Positions 61,701 through 64,000 of a DNA stretch of 64,000 nt are shown here, in pieces. The stretch lies in assembly GCA_031761405.1 (NCBI GenBank), contig JASEVX010000008.1:45109317-45173316 (forward strand). The letters are read 5' to 3'. Positions within the stretch are counted from its first letter, which is position 1, and every line of letters starts with the position of its first letter. This DNA is from Serripes groenlandicus (Eukaryota; Mollusca; Bivalvia; Cardiida; Cardiidae). Below the pieces are notes generated by a model. The model was not told where the DNA came from. It did no database searches and saw only the letters and a list, made by a program, of their open reading frames with translations. The translations under genes were made by a program, and so were the position numbers.

Positions 61701-63912
61701 CGGCAGGCACTATGTAATCCTGTAACATAAATAGTTAAGTAAATAGCTGTTTGTTTCTAAGTATAGAGCGTGAAAATAATATTTCGCATGTTTTCAAATA
61801 GCGTCCTGCAAATCAGAAAGGGTTACATACAGTCATTGTTGTTTACTGCAGTTGAAATAAGTCATTGTACCATTGTTACATCTATTTACCCCTTTGCGAC
61901 ATACAGACTCATTTAAACGCGCCTTCAACAGATGGCATGTGAAATATATTGTGGCGGAAAGAGAAATTGAAAGAGAAATTGATCACAATGAGTTATTTCT
62001 TCATTTGTAACAATATGTTACCCTCCTTAGAAAAATATGGTGAGTTTTCATAGTTTTATAAACGTTTATGAACCTTTATAAAAACACATATATTTAGCCT
62101 CGAATATTTTGAAACAGGACACCCCGGTTCGACCATCAGTTGCAACGATCATGGTACATGTAGCGTGCCCTTTGTCAAGACAGAGCATAGGACTGGTTTG
62201 TTTACCCAGGGATCATGAATAAATAATACAAGAGTTGCTGCAAGATGCAGCAGTTCGATGTTAGCGCGGGAATCAGCATTTTTATGGCTAAAGAAATACT
62301 AACACGAAACCCGATTTTAAATATATGATATAAATATATGATAACAATAGTTTTTTAGTTAAATACGTAAAACGAAAACAAAAATACCTTTTCCCAACGT
62401 GTTGACCTCGATCTCCCAGAATTATTGTAAACATTTGTCTGCGCATGCGCGTCCTCTTTTGCCCTTAATATATTCTTAAAATCGCAAAATTTAGCACAAT
62501 AACCTCCCATGTTCCTGTTATTAAAACCCCGGTGGTTCCCAGTGATGTAACATAGATTCCGCTCTGGTTGTGTGGCTTCGGGTCGAAGTCAAGAGAAAAG
62601 AGGGAGAAATAGAACGGGAACGGGTATAAATATCACTTCTACAGCCTTGCTTTGGAAGCCGGCTTTTATAGCGACGTTGGTAGAGTGGTTGACCTTTTTG
62701 TAAAGTTACGCAACGTTCATCGCGGTTAGTGCCTGGATGGGTGACCCGCGATGGCTTAACGCCGGTACATTTAATTTACATTTTAATTATATAAAAAAAA
62801 GAACTACGGATATACCCCATCGCTGACAGTTAAATACGGCGCATGCACGATCAAGACGATTAACACGGCACCAGTAACAGTTTTTTCACAACCAATATAT
62901 GCACTGGTGCTGAGGCTGAAAACAATGTTGTAACCGGCGTAAAATACAATTTAAATATATTGTCAAATGGAAAACCTTAGCAATTGTATGTTTATGCCAT
63001 CAATGTGCATTATATATTATATATACTAACTACTATATACTAATAATATGTTTAATGTATGGTATGAAGTAGGATTTGGCCACGACCTTCCCATACCAAT
63101 ACACGTGGCTAATAAAGTGACACTTATTCAAAATGAAAACTTACCGCTGTCATATAATCTGCGTCCCAGTACCTATGTATTTGTCCAGTACCAAACAAAT
63201 AACTGGGGTGCCATCTGGCGCGCATCTGAAACATGCATTTAAATCATTACGTATTCTACATTTGACGCATTTCTTCTTACAGCCGCCCCTGGACGCATTT
63301 ACAGCAAACGTCGATATTAGTATCAGAAACACTTTTTGTTAATAAGATGCGTTTATTTAGAATTGAATGAAACCAAAACAACACCAGACTTAGTGCAACT
63401 TGGTTGGTTAAGCCGTAGAGTAATCTGAATATTATGTTACTACATGTACATCTTTATCACAATCATAATAAAGTATAAACGAAAACCATCCTTAGCAATG
63501 GCATTACAGTTGTAGGTAAAGCTCCGATACACATGGACAAGTTTGTCTATCAGAAATTTCTTAGTCACTTCTAGGAATAATTGACGAACAATGTAATTCC
63601 AAGTTAAACCGCGTGGATTCGTAGGCTGAAATGGACCGGCACAGTCCAATACTTGTTACCATACGATTGGCTGTCCTGGTCTATGTCATTTGGTGTTGTA
63701 TATTTATTTTAAATCAAATCAAATGAGCAGTGTCAATCAAAGCTGATATAATCGAACATAAATACCTTGTTCCAGTTATCAATCCATGTGCGATCTGACA
63801 CGGTGCCTTCCGTTGCACTCTGTACCCAGTCCCGACTCTCTATGTCACCAAGGTCAGAACGCACGTCTAACTCTTTCTCATCCGAATTCGACGGAGCTTT
63901 GATCTTTCCCAT
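19537..63912 (-). CDS. Giant membrane-tethered multi-SEA mucin with Ig-like and chitin-binding C-terminus (30 exons)
   Basis: I assembled 30 coding exons from canonical GT/AG sites with matching phases: 63912-63766, 63225-63145, 61719-61503, 60749-60726, seven A/M/B triplets, then 25140-24977, 24298-24115, 22223-22002, 20942-20817 and 19703-19537. The sum is 12,651 nt (4,216 residues plus stop) with no internal stop. Order: cytoplasmic tail (1-123), transmembrane helix (about 124-144), seven SEA units (157 to about 1700), Thr/Pro mucin (about 1733-2751), Ser/Asn-rich region, six 66-residue repeats (about 3502-3898), two Ig-like domains (3930-4161), CBM14-like domain (4162-4216). SEA domains are known in membrane mucins, where they self-cleave at G|S. 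The role is inferred: a shed or cleaved epithelial surface mucin able to touch chitin. No named orthologue is claimed. The exon joins are predictions without transcript support. Confidence 0.85.
19950..20270. repeat. Minisatellite, about 70-bp unit, in the last intron
   Basis: About five units carry CCACCAATCAAATAACAGCA, ACCAGCTTTAATTTAATTGG and GATTGGCAACTGTGAGCAAA. Confidence 0.85.
20600..20795 (+). mobile_element. Decayed SINE (SINE-3/SINE-2-like body)
   Basis: About 20640-20795 shows GGAGTACCATTGGCCAAGGT and a tail TGATGTAACTGAAATACTGC with GAAAACGGCTGAACCCTAAT. The tRNA head is not clear. It ends about 20 nt from the donor of exon 20817-20942. Confidence 0.5.
20817..20942 (-). CDS. Exon: second Ig-like domain, C-terminal half
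   Basis: Acceptor TGCTGTTACAG, donor CCAG|GTAGAC (weak); phases 1 and 1. The 42 residues include NTTSIRCGVVDTPAI, where the cysteine sits where the F-strand cysteine of an Ig fold would be, and end in the G-strand-like NTETINVIP. Confidence 0.8.
21025..21225. mobile_element. MITE-A copy, right part lost, in intron
   Basis: TTAACCCTTTCCCACATACC, then CTGCAGCAGACGACTTTGAA, then the central stem AGAAATTGCTCGTTTTGAGC; the far terminus is replaced by other sequence. Confidence 0.7.
22002..22223 (-). CDS. Exon: second Ig-like domain, N-terminal half
   Basis: Acceptor TTGCGTTTTCAG, donor AGGG|GTAACT; phases 1 and 1. The 74 residues contain YCVASLGYPHGRLFMQVRYP, typical of the B-to-C strands of an Ig-like domain (C..G.P.G.L), and a second cysteine in VAAPCRKVVQASF. 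Together with exon 20817-20942 the domain is about 116 residues with Cys positions compatible with the canonical disulfide. Confidence 0.82.
22331..22549. mobile_element. MITE-A copy, diverged, in intron
   Basis: Contains TTACCGTTTCCCACGTATAG, GACGCATTTTGACTACTCTG, CAGCAGGC and the right-hand GCCGTCTGCTGAATTTTTCA with GGAAACGTTTAA. Confidence 0.65.
23096..23578. mobile_element. Foldback element with about 225-bp inverted arms, in intron
   Basis: Left end ACAGTGTGTGTATATACCAC and right end GTGGTATACACACACACTGT are inverted. The arms stay similar inward through GTGACTTTGACGTCA/TGACGTCAAAAGTCAC, TAACTTTTTTATTTCTT and CGGTTTGATTAGTGGTTTAG. A short loop near 23325-23360 separates them. The open frames 23043-23279 (plus) and 23354-23551 (minus) are mirror readings of the two arms. 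Confidence 0.88.
23743..23935. mobile_element. MITE-A copy in intron
   Basis: Left terminus TTAACCCTTTCCCACATACA with GACGTTTTCTGACGAGTCTA; the right end is decayed. Confidence 0.7.
24115..24298 (-). CDS. Exon: first Ig-like domain, C-terminal half
   Basis: Acceptor TTTTTTACAG, donor TTTTCG|GTGAGT; phases 0 and 1. The 61 residues include DIYVRIPSVICEDEGTYVIR, a clear E-F strand signature ('l.I..v...D.G.Y') in which the usual F-strand cysteine is replaced by Val/Ile. It continues the domain begun in exon 24977-25140. Confidence 0.83.
24732..24968. mobile_element. MITE-C, about 237 bp, next to an exon donor
   Basis: ATATATGAGCCGTCCCGCGG at the left and CGCGAAACGGCTCATATAT at the right are inverted, and the match continues inward over GGAAAACCAACATTGTGGAC for about 38 bp. 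It ends about 8 nt downstream of the exon 24977-25140 donor. A SINE-2 head fragment (GCCCCGGTAGCTCAGTCGCT, minus strand) lies beside it near 24640-24680. Confidence 0.85.
24977..25140 (-). CDS. Exon: first Ig-like domain, N-terminal half
   Basis: Acceptor GATTCTACAG, donor TCAAGG|GTAAGA; phases 1 and 0. The 55 residues read VPELIFELSQKAYIGYPLTL and WKYIIIQKEMPGSAP. This fits the A'-to-C' strands of an Ig fold with an alanine where the B-strand cysteine normally is, so the first Ig-like domain would lack the canonical disulfide. Confidence 0.82.
25141..26167. other. Intron with an inverted repeat and a dispersed repeat
   Basis: About 25150-25490 holds inverted segments (ATTAATACGATTTTATATCA; AATACAAAATCGTATTAAAC; AATCTCGTATTGAATGACCA), resembling a small foldback. 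About 25970-26120 is a copy of the CGACTCTTCCATGTTGAAAA dispersed repeat. No exon is seen. Confidence 0.5.
26168..26383. mobile_element. MITE-A copy close to the giant exon's donor
   Basis: Left end GATTTCCCACATATGACATA with TGTAGCAGACGACG; right end CGACTGCCTTACATGCGCCA with GGGAAAGGGTTAC. It stops about 20 nt from the donor at 26404. Confidence 0.72.
26405..33546 (-). CDS. Giant exon (7,142 nt): second half of SEA 7, mucin domain, Ser/Asn-rich region, 66-aa repeats
   Basis: One exon of 2,380 codons, phase 2 in (TTTCACAG) and phase 1 out (GGTG|GTAAGT). It opens like the other B exons (CSMDIVKSSTIKCLPN, then GSIIVNYD). It next has a segment shared only with SEA unit 2 (ETNRPDKDKTAHEE to NGTGISIHAN), and then the mucin domain. 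Residues about 2752-3500 are low in cysteine and rich in Ser, Asn, Thr and Gly without a recognised fold. The exon is open for over 7 kb, while long antisense frames exist only because Thr/Gln/Ala/Pro codons read as Val/Gly/Cys/Ser on the other strand. Confidence 0.92.
26501..27689 (-). repeat. Six tandem 66-residue (198-bp) coding repeats
   Basis: Each unit begins SMLGLNINEG and continues through TSIVNNLTFNNNEPLNIRVV, a NTTTFTDGATSER segment and SFNATTN. Most units keep three to four N-glycosylation sequons (NLT, NTT, NAT). The second to fifth units are very similar, the first and last more diverged at the array edges, as expected for unequal exchange. No known fold is recognised. Confidence 0.9.
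29941..32996 (-). repeat. Mucin PTS domain: roughly 100 repeats of TTTTTTQAP
   Basis: About 1,020 residues of 8- to 11-residue units (TTTTTTQAP, TTTTTQAP, TTSTTQAP, TTQATTTQAP). There are occasional Lys, Ser or Asp changes and no cysteine. This composition is typical of densely O-glycosylated, extended mucin rods. DNA units are 24-33 bp and grouped into higher-order blocks, so length polymorphism and assembly error are both likely. Confidence 0.95.
33547..36756 (-). CDS. SEA unit 7, exons A (36756-36650) and M (35638-35571); B is the giant exon
   Basis: Exon A (phase 1 to 0) encodes GKVTNELILVKVIYTEAL and the helix SSREFKELAAKFENQ. Exon M (0 to 2) encodes IRILYESNVTQRHFIGARVN. The giant exon supplies the cleavage-site half (NGSIIV form is TGSIIVNYD here). 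Intron type II. The M acceptor is CTTCAG, preceded by about 310 bp of the 16/19-bp minisatellite. Confidence 0.88.
33666..33734. repeat. Perfect 31-bp stem / 7-nt loop palindrome
   Basis: TAGGAATATTTTGTAAGTAG begins the left arm (33666-33696), and the right arm (33704-33734) is its exact reverse complement; the loop is ATTTCTT. It lies in the intron about 120 nt upstream of the giant exon's acceptor. The homologous intron near 54590-54640 has only the right-arm version, so the left arm is new. Confidence 0.95.
33801..34450. mobile_element. Terminal-inverted-repeat insertion in the last SEA intron
   Basis: ATACGAACTAAAAACAGAAT and ATTTTGTTTTTAGTTCGTAT are inverted, and the match continues over ATGTGTTCTATAAAAA and AATATTTATGGACTT with poly-A/T tracts. 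The interior is unique in this window and non-coding. The matching introns of the other SEA units lack it. A MITE-A half follows at about 34455-34571. Confidence 0.75.
35645..35957. repeat. 16/19-bp minisatellite next to exon M of SEA unit 7
   Basis: About 18 units of TATCAAAACAGTGTCG or the longer TATCAAAACAGTGGTGTCG. On the coding strand each unit gives a T-rich CTGTTTTGATA, and the array starts 8 nt from the AG of the acceptor. Confidence 0.93.
36326..36622 (-). mobile_element. SINE-2 copy (downstream of SEA 7 exon A)
   Basis: Minus-strand head GAGCCCCGGCAGCTTAGTCG with box B GAGTTCGAATCCCAG; body with TTCCGACGTTTGACAAAAGT and GTGACACGCGTCATTCGTCT. Orthologous positions in SEA units 2, 4 and 6 carry the same insertion. 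Confidence 0.85.
37024..37318 (-). mobile_element. SINE-2 copy (upstream of SEA 7 exon A), GCCTAAGCA TSD
   Basis: Head GAGCACCGGTAGCTCAGTCG, tail matching GATTGATTATCGCCATTTTC on the plus strand. GCCTAAGCA flanks it on both sides. Confidence 0.87.
37479..37704 (+). mobile_element. SINE-3 copy with 11-bp TSD, unique to this unit
   Basis: Leu/Ser-type head CCGCTGTGGTCGAGTGGTTA, box B GGGTTCGATCCCC, body GGAGTGCCCTTGGGCAAGGC, tail (CATT)n. AGGTCCACACA is duplicated at 37468-37478 and 37705-37715. The same site is empty in the other SEA units (CTAGGTCCACACAACAATCT), so it inserted after the duplications. Confidence 0.92.
37885..40563 (-). CDS. SEA unit 6 (exons A 40563-40457, M 39562-39495, B 38318-37885)
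   Basis: A: GKVTNELILVNVSYTEAL, helix SSREFKELEAKFENQ. M: MRILYESNVTQRQFIGALVN. B (434 nt): CSMDIVKSSTVKCLPN, cleavage motif NGSINVNYD, helix HKVLRHILMSVDRDARDS, strand LGELRFRIDSHS, then a Thr/Ser/Pro linker ending AASPSNVVG-type STASPSNVV. Intron type II. Autoproteolysis at G|S is expected from the family but untested. Confidence 0.88.
39570..39735. repeat. 16/19-bp minisatellite next to exon M of SEA unit 6
   Basis: About nine diverged units (TATCAAAACAGTGTCG, TATGAAAACAGTCGTGTCG), starting 8 nt inside the intron. Confidence 0.88.
40128..40422 (-). mobile_element. SINE-2 copy downstream of SEA 6 exon A
   Basis: Head GAGCCCCGGAAGCTTAGTCG on the minus strand, same junction as in SEA units 2, 4 and 7. 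Confidence 0.83.
40832..41122 (-). mobile_element. SINE-2 copy upstream of SEA 6 exon A
   Basis: Head GAGCCCCGGTAGCTCAGTCG; flanked by GCCTTAGCA and GCCTAAGCA, the same duplicated target as in the other units. Confidence 0.85.
41445..43776 (-). CDS. SEA unit 5 (exons A 43776-43670, M 42874-42807, B 41866-41445)
   Basis: A: GKVTDELILVKVSNTEAL, helix SSREFKQLAAEFENQ. M: MRILYESNVTKEQFSGARVN. B (422 nt): CSMDSVKNSTVKCLPN, NGSINVNYD, HKVLREILLSVDRDARDS, then RFRIKSHRVIITTKKILE. A 63-nt in-frame deletion removes the 21 residues that follow SH in the other units; SEA unit 3 has the identical deletion. Linker contains ISTSAPTTTNSTPTK. Intron type I. Confidence 0.88.
42533..42790 (+). mobile_element. 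SINE-1 inside the 5' splice site of SEA 5 exon M
   Basis: Head CGCACCTCCTCGGTAGTGGT, box B GGGTTCGATCCTA, tail GTGTTCAACACCAAACAATC. TGTGTTGTGTACTT is duplicated at 42519-42532 and 42791-42804. The duplicated bases are intron positions +3 to +16, so the donor GTAAGT is intact. Confidence 0.92.
42885..42987. repeat. 16-bp minisatellite next to exon M of SEA unit 5
   Basis: Six to seven nearly identical TATCAAAACAGTATCG units; homogeneous compared with the other arrays. Confidence 0.93.
44051..44333 (-). mobile_element. SINE-2 copy upstream of SEA 5 exon A
   Basis: Head GAGCCCCGGTAGCTCAGTCG, flanked by GCCTAAGCA at 44042-44050 and 44334 onward. Confidence 0.87.
44345..44617. repeat. 27-bp minisatellite, about ten units
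   Basis: Units of GCATCTGACAGGTATGTATC plus AAGCAAT. The corresponding site in all other units has a single copy, so the expansion is local. Because 27 is divisible by three, all frames are open or closed together, which gives spurious ORFs on both strands. Confidence 0.95.
44899..49375 (-). CDS. SEA unit 4 (exons A 49375-49269, M 47183-47116, B 45383-44899)
   Basis: A: GKVTNELILVKVSYTEAL, helix SSREFKELAAKFENQ. M: MRILYESNGTQRQFIGARLN. B (485 nt): CSMDIVKNVTVKCLPN, NGSIIVNYD, HKVLRDILLSVDRDVRDI, RFRIESHSITESEIVQQN, linker STSAPTTTTSTPTKITQT ending SNIVG. Intron type II, greatly lengthened by the 1.5-kb minisatellite and a triplicated 254-bp block. Confidence 0.88.
45627..45730. mobile_element. 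MITE-A half copy
   Basis: TTAACCCTTTTCCACATACA, CTGCAGCAAATGACTTTGAA; cut off after AATTGAATGGATAACC and followed by a headless SINE-1 tail (AGGAAACGCCGTGAAATAAT near 45830). Confidence 0.65.
46066..46830. repeat. Three tandem copies of an about 254-bp intron block
   Basis: CAATAGCAGTAAGGATTAAA occurs at 46071, 46325 and 46581. Each block runs to ACTAATAGGCCATCATGTC. The units are almost identical, so the triplication is recent or an assembly duplication. The homologous introns at 34.9-35.2, 38.7-39.0 and 55.0-55.3 kb have one copy. Confidence 0.95.
47190..48705. repeat. 1.5-kb 16/19-bp minisatellite next to exon M of SEA unit 4
   Basis: Roughly 85-90 units of TATCAAAACAGTGTCG and TATCAAAACAGTGGTGTCG with variants (TTTCAAAACA, TATCAACACA). 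A block of about 225 bp beginning near 47322 is repeated near 47547, showing higher-order expansion. It begins 7 nt from the exon M boundary. The long plus-strand frames here are artefacts of the repeat. Confidence 0.95.
48992..49231 (-). mobile_element. SINE-2 copy downstream of SEA 4 exon A, internally deleted
   Basis: Same junction as the copies at 36326, 40128 and 56318, but the box B region (GACCGAGCTGGGATTCGAAC) is missing. Confidence 0.8.
49646..49937 (-). mobile_element. SINE-2 copy upstream of SEA 4 exon A
   Basis: Head GAGCCCCGTTAGCTCAGTCG; target duplication slightly decayed (GCCCAAGCA on the left, ACCTAAGCA on the right). Confidence 0.82.
50261..52542 (-). CDS. SEA unit 3 (exons A 52542-52436, M 51689-51622, B 50682-50261)
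   Basis: A: GKVTNELILVKVSNTEAL, SSREFKQLAAEFENQ. M: MRILYESNVTQGQFSGARVN. B (422 nt): CSMDSVKNSTVNCLPN, NGSITVNYD, HKVLREILLSVDRDARDS, RFRIKSHRVIITTKKILE, with the same 63-nt deletion as SEA unit 5 and an almost identical linker. Intron type I. Its minisatellite is reduced to about one unit (51697-51722). Confidence 0.88.
51349..51605 (+). mobile_element. SINE-1 inside the 5' splice site of SEA 3 exon M
   Basis: Same insertion as at 42533-42790, with TGTGTTGTGTACTT at 51335-51348 and 51606-51619; copied with the cassette. Confidence 0.92.
51760..51970. mobile_element. MITE-A copy, diverged, in SEA 3 intron
   Basis: CTTTATATAGACGAGTTATGACGCCTCTGC, shortened here to its key parts: GACGCCTCTGCAACAGAAGA, GAAAACATGGTGGCAAAAGA, and GTCGTCGTCTACGGAATTAG with GGGCAGGGTTTAA. 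A homologous, more decayed copy sits at about 43015-43190. Confidence 0.6.
52813..53086 (-). mobile_element. SINE-2 copy upstream of SEA 3 exon A
   Basis: Head GAGCACCGGTAGCTCAGTCG; exact GCCTAAGCA at 52804-52812 and 53087-53095. Confidence 0.88.
53410..56753 (-). CDS. SEA unit 2 (exons A 56753-56647, M 55866-55799, B 54164-53410)
   Basis: A: GKVTNELIIVKVSYTEAL, SSREFKELAAKFENQ. M: MRILYESNVTQRQFIGVRVN. B is the long form (755 nt): CSMDTVKNSTVKCLPN, NGSINVNYD, HKVLRDILLSVDRDVRDI. It then has an extra segment, ETNRPDKDKTAHEERSFKP, followed by AAVIITRKIIIKTSQPD and RNGTGILIHAN, which is otherwise found only in SEA unit 7. A Thr-rich linker follows. Intron type II; minisatellite only about three units (55872-55938). 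Confidence 0.88.
54291..54542. mobile_element. MITE-D, 252 bp, 8-bp TSD (hAT-like size)
   Basis: TACCCAGGCTATTCCTAAAC and the complement of TTTAGGAATAGCCTGGGTAC are inverted and extend over ATGATACC...GGCAAATTGGCT. GATGAAAT occurs at 54283-54290 and 54543-54550. Homologous introns read straight through (GTCTACATGAAATATAGCC), so this is a post-duplication insertion. Eight-bp duplications are usual for hAT elements; superfamily is an inference. Confidence 0.88.
56318..56613 (-). mobile_element. SINE-2 copy downstream of SEA 2 exon A
   Basis: Head GAACCCCGGTAGCTCAGTCG, box B GAGTTCGAATCCCTG. Confidence 0.85.
57013..57307 (-). mobile_element. SINE-2 copy upstream of SEA 2 exon A
   Basis: Head GAGCCCCGGTAGCTCAGTCG; GCCTAAGCA on both sides. 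Confidence 0.87.
57637..59972 (-). CDS. SEA unit 1 (exons A 59972-59866, M 59158-59091, B 58070-57637)
   Basis: First SEA after the membrane. A: GKVTNELILVKVSYTEAL, SSRDFKELAAEFENQ. M: MRILYESNVTQGQFSGARVN. B (434 nt): CSMDIVKNSTVKCLPN, NGSINVNYD, HNVLRDILLSVDRDTRDV, RFRIDSHGITDSEIVQRN, linker TQGPTESTPKITQTSTSA. Intron type I but without the 63-nt deletion of units 3 and 5. Minisatellite of about six units at 59167-59258. Confidence 0.88.
58695..58936 (+). mobile_element. SINE-1 in the SEA 1 intron, later split from its TSD by MITE-B
   Basis: Same insertion as at 42533 and 51349. The left TSD TGTGTTGTGTACTT (ending 58694) and the right one (59075-59088) are now separated additionally by MITE-B. 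Confidence 0.88.
58937..59074. mobile_element. MITE-B, internally deleted, 16 nt from a splice donor
   Basis: Right terminus TTTCACGCCAAGCCCTCGA is intact; the left end starts only at ACGGTTGTAACTAAAAACCT. It is absent from the two homologous type I introns. Confidence 0.88.
60146..60322. mobile_element. MITE-E, 177 bp, TA target duplication (Tc1/mariner-like)
   Basis: TACAGT at the left and ACTGTA at the right are inverted and flanked by TA. Homologous sequence in the other units (TATAGCTACATGTATTTGAT) lacks it. Superfamily is inferred from the TA and CAGT ends. Confidence 0.7.
60726..60749 (-). CDS. 24-nt micro-exon (ASSPTNIV) joining the membrane exon to SEA unit 1
   Basis: Acceptor TTTTCTATTCCAG, donor TTGTAG|GTGAGT; phases 1 and 1. 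The peptide matches the end of every B exon (AASPSNVVG), and the downstream intron is homologous to the introns after B exons. It is therefore a relic of a B exon's 3' end. Confidence 0.85.
   Translation of the reverse strand, partial: RRRQQTL
60798..60968. mobile_element. MITE-A copy, decayed
   Basis: GCTACATGCAGACGCAGTGT, CTGCAGCAGATGACATTTTG and right-hand AAAGCGTCTTCAAAAGAATT; termini mutated. Confidence 0.55.
61503..61719 (-). CDS. Exon: cytoplasmic juxtamembrane region and transmembrane helix
   Basis: Acceptor TTATGTTACAG, donor TCATCAG|GTAAGC; phases 0 and 1. Encodes DYIVPAAAEREISSYPYPYP, then DEYRRKGMCSTCCC and the helix IIIVLILAAVITIPIIFAVI. The basic residues lie before the helix and there is no signal peptide, so a type II (N-inside) topology is inferred. 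The Cys cluster at the membrane edge is a possible palmitoylation site, and the tyrosines are possible signalling sites. Confidence 0.88.
61886..62040. mobile_element. MITE-A copy, decayed
   Basis: TTTACCCCTTTGCGACATAC, CAACAGATGGCATGTGAAAT and a central AGAAATTGATCACAATGAGT stem; right terminus lost. Confidence 0.6.
62120..62215 (+). mobile_element. SINE-3 fragment
   Basis: GGTTCGACCATCAGTTGCAA (box B region), TAGCGTGCCCTTTGTCAAGA and TGGTTTGTTTACCCAGGGAT match the SINE-3 body at 37479-37704. Confidence 0.75.
62699..62752 (+). other. 5S rRNA-like internal-promoter fragment (possible 5S-headed SINE)
   Basis: AAGTTACGCAACG, GCGGTTAGTGCCTGGATGGG and TGACCCGCGATGGC follow the order of box A, intermediate element and box C of 5S rRNA. 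Only the 3' half is recognisable, so it is not a 5S gene. A tail near 62925 (AATGTTGTAACCGGCGTAAA) looks SINE-like. Confidence 0.5.
63145..63225 (-). CDS. Exon 2 (81 nt), cytoplasmic, aromatic-rich
   Basis: Acceptor TGCATGTTTCAG and donor GACAGCG|GTAAGT are both strong; phases 0 and 0 fit the neighbours exactly. The 27 residues (MRARWHPSYLFGTGQ and IHRYWDADYMTA) join smoothly to DYIVP. It could be optional, since skipping it also keeps the frame. Confidence 0.72.
63766..63912 (-). CDS. Exon 1: predicted start and acidic cytoplasmic N-terminus
   Basis: ATG at 63912, 49 codons, donor AACAAG|GTATTT, phase 0. Reads MGKIKAPSNSDEKELDVRSD and ends WIDNWNK. It is hydrophilic with no signal peptide, consistent with a type II membrane protein. 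An upstream in-frame TAA (63916-63918) supports this start. MGK could suggest N-myristoylation but the following residues are not a clear match. Confidence 0.72.
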
Positions 63913-64000
63913 TATTTAATTATGCTTTTGTTTCCACTCACAGTTATTTTTTCTTGGATTTCTTTCCGTTTGTTTTAGGTTTTGTTGGATTTCTCAACAA
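63913..64000 (-). other. 5' flank/UTR of the mucin gene (window edge)
   Basis: Only 88 nt are available. On the minus strand they read AACAAACGGAAAGAAATCCA and then a stop. I see no TATA box; transcription start is outside or undetermined. Confidence 0.35.

Noticed and set aside
63150..63332. Small minus-strand Cys-rich frame (MFLILISTFAVNASRGG...) with a signal-like start
   Set aside because: Its lower part overlaps a better-supported 81-nt exon in another frame with strong splice sites on both sides; the cysteine frame has no further support.

Overview
This is eukaryotic, intron-rich, AT-rich DNA from an animal. The protein architecture (SEA domains, a Thr-rich mucin, Ig-like folds, a peritrophin-type chitin-binding domain) and the mix of tRNA-headed SINEs, short inverted-repeat elements and 'aactaggtcactaggccaaattg' tandem repeats suggest a lophotrochozoan, most likely a bivalve mollusc. 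The organism is an inference; no marker gene is present.

One gene dominates. Read on the minus strand from an ATG at 63912 to a TAA at 19537, I can assemble 30 coding exons over 44.4 kb. Every splice phase matches and no stop interrupts the frame (12,651 nt, 4,216 residues by my count). The predicted product is a type II membrane-tethered mucin. In order it has a Tyr-rich cytoplasmic tail, a transmembrane helix, seven SEA domains each with a Ser/Thr/Pro linker, a mucin domain of about 1,000 residues (TTTTTTQAP-like), a 750-residue Ser/Asn-rich region, six 66-residue N-glycosylation-rich repeats, two Ig-like domains and a C-terminal six-cysteine CBM14-like domain. The last three domains resemble the layout of the secreted V-region chitin-binding proteins (VCBPs) of chordates, here attached to a membrane mucin. 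The function is unknown; a mucosal or shell-forming epithelial surface protein is a reasonable guess.

The seven SEA units (60.0-33.5 kb) are tandem duplicates, each built from exons A (107 nt), M (68 nt) and B (422-7142 nt). They fall into two intron types that alternate I-II-I-II-I-II-II, so the gene probably grew by copying a two-SEA cassette. Target-site duplications and one preserved empty site order several transposon insertions relative to the duplications. The intron just upstream of every exon M carries a 16/19-bp minisatellite that starts 8 nt from the splice acceptor and ranges from about one copy to roughly 1.5 kb.

The left 19 kb holds no complete gene. I support one probable first coding exon of another minus-strand gene (2002-2261), a 5'-truncated LINE with a 31-bp target-site duplication (13322-14870), several SINEs and MITEs, and many satellite or minisatellite arrays. 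No genuine tRNA gene, CRISPR array or prokaryotic feature was found; tRNA-like sequences are SINE heads.
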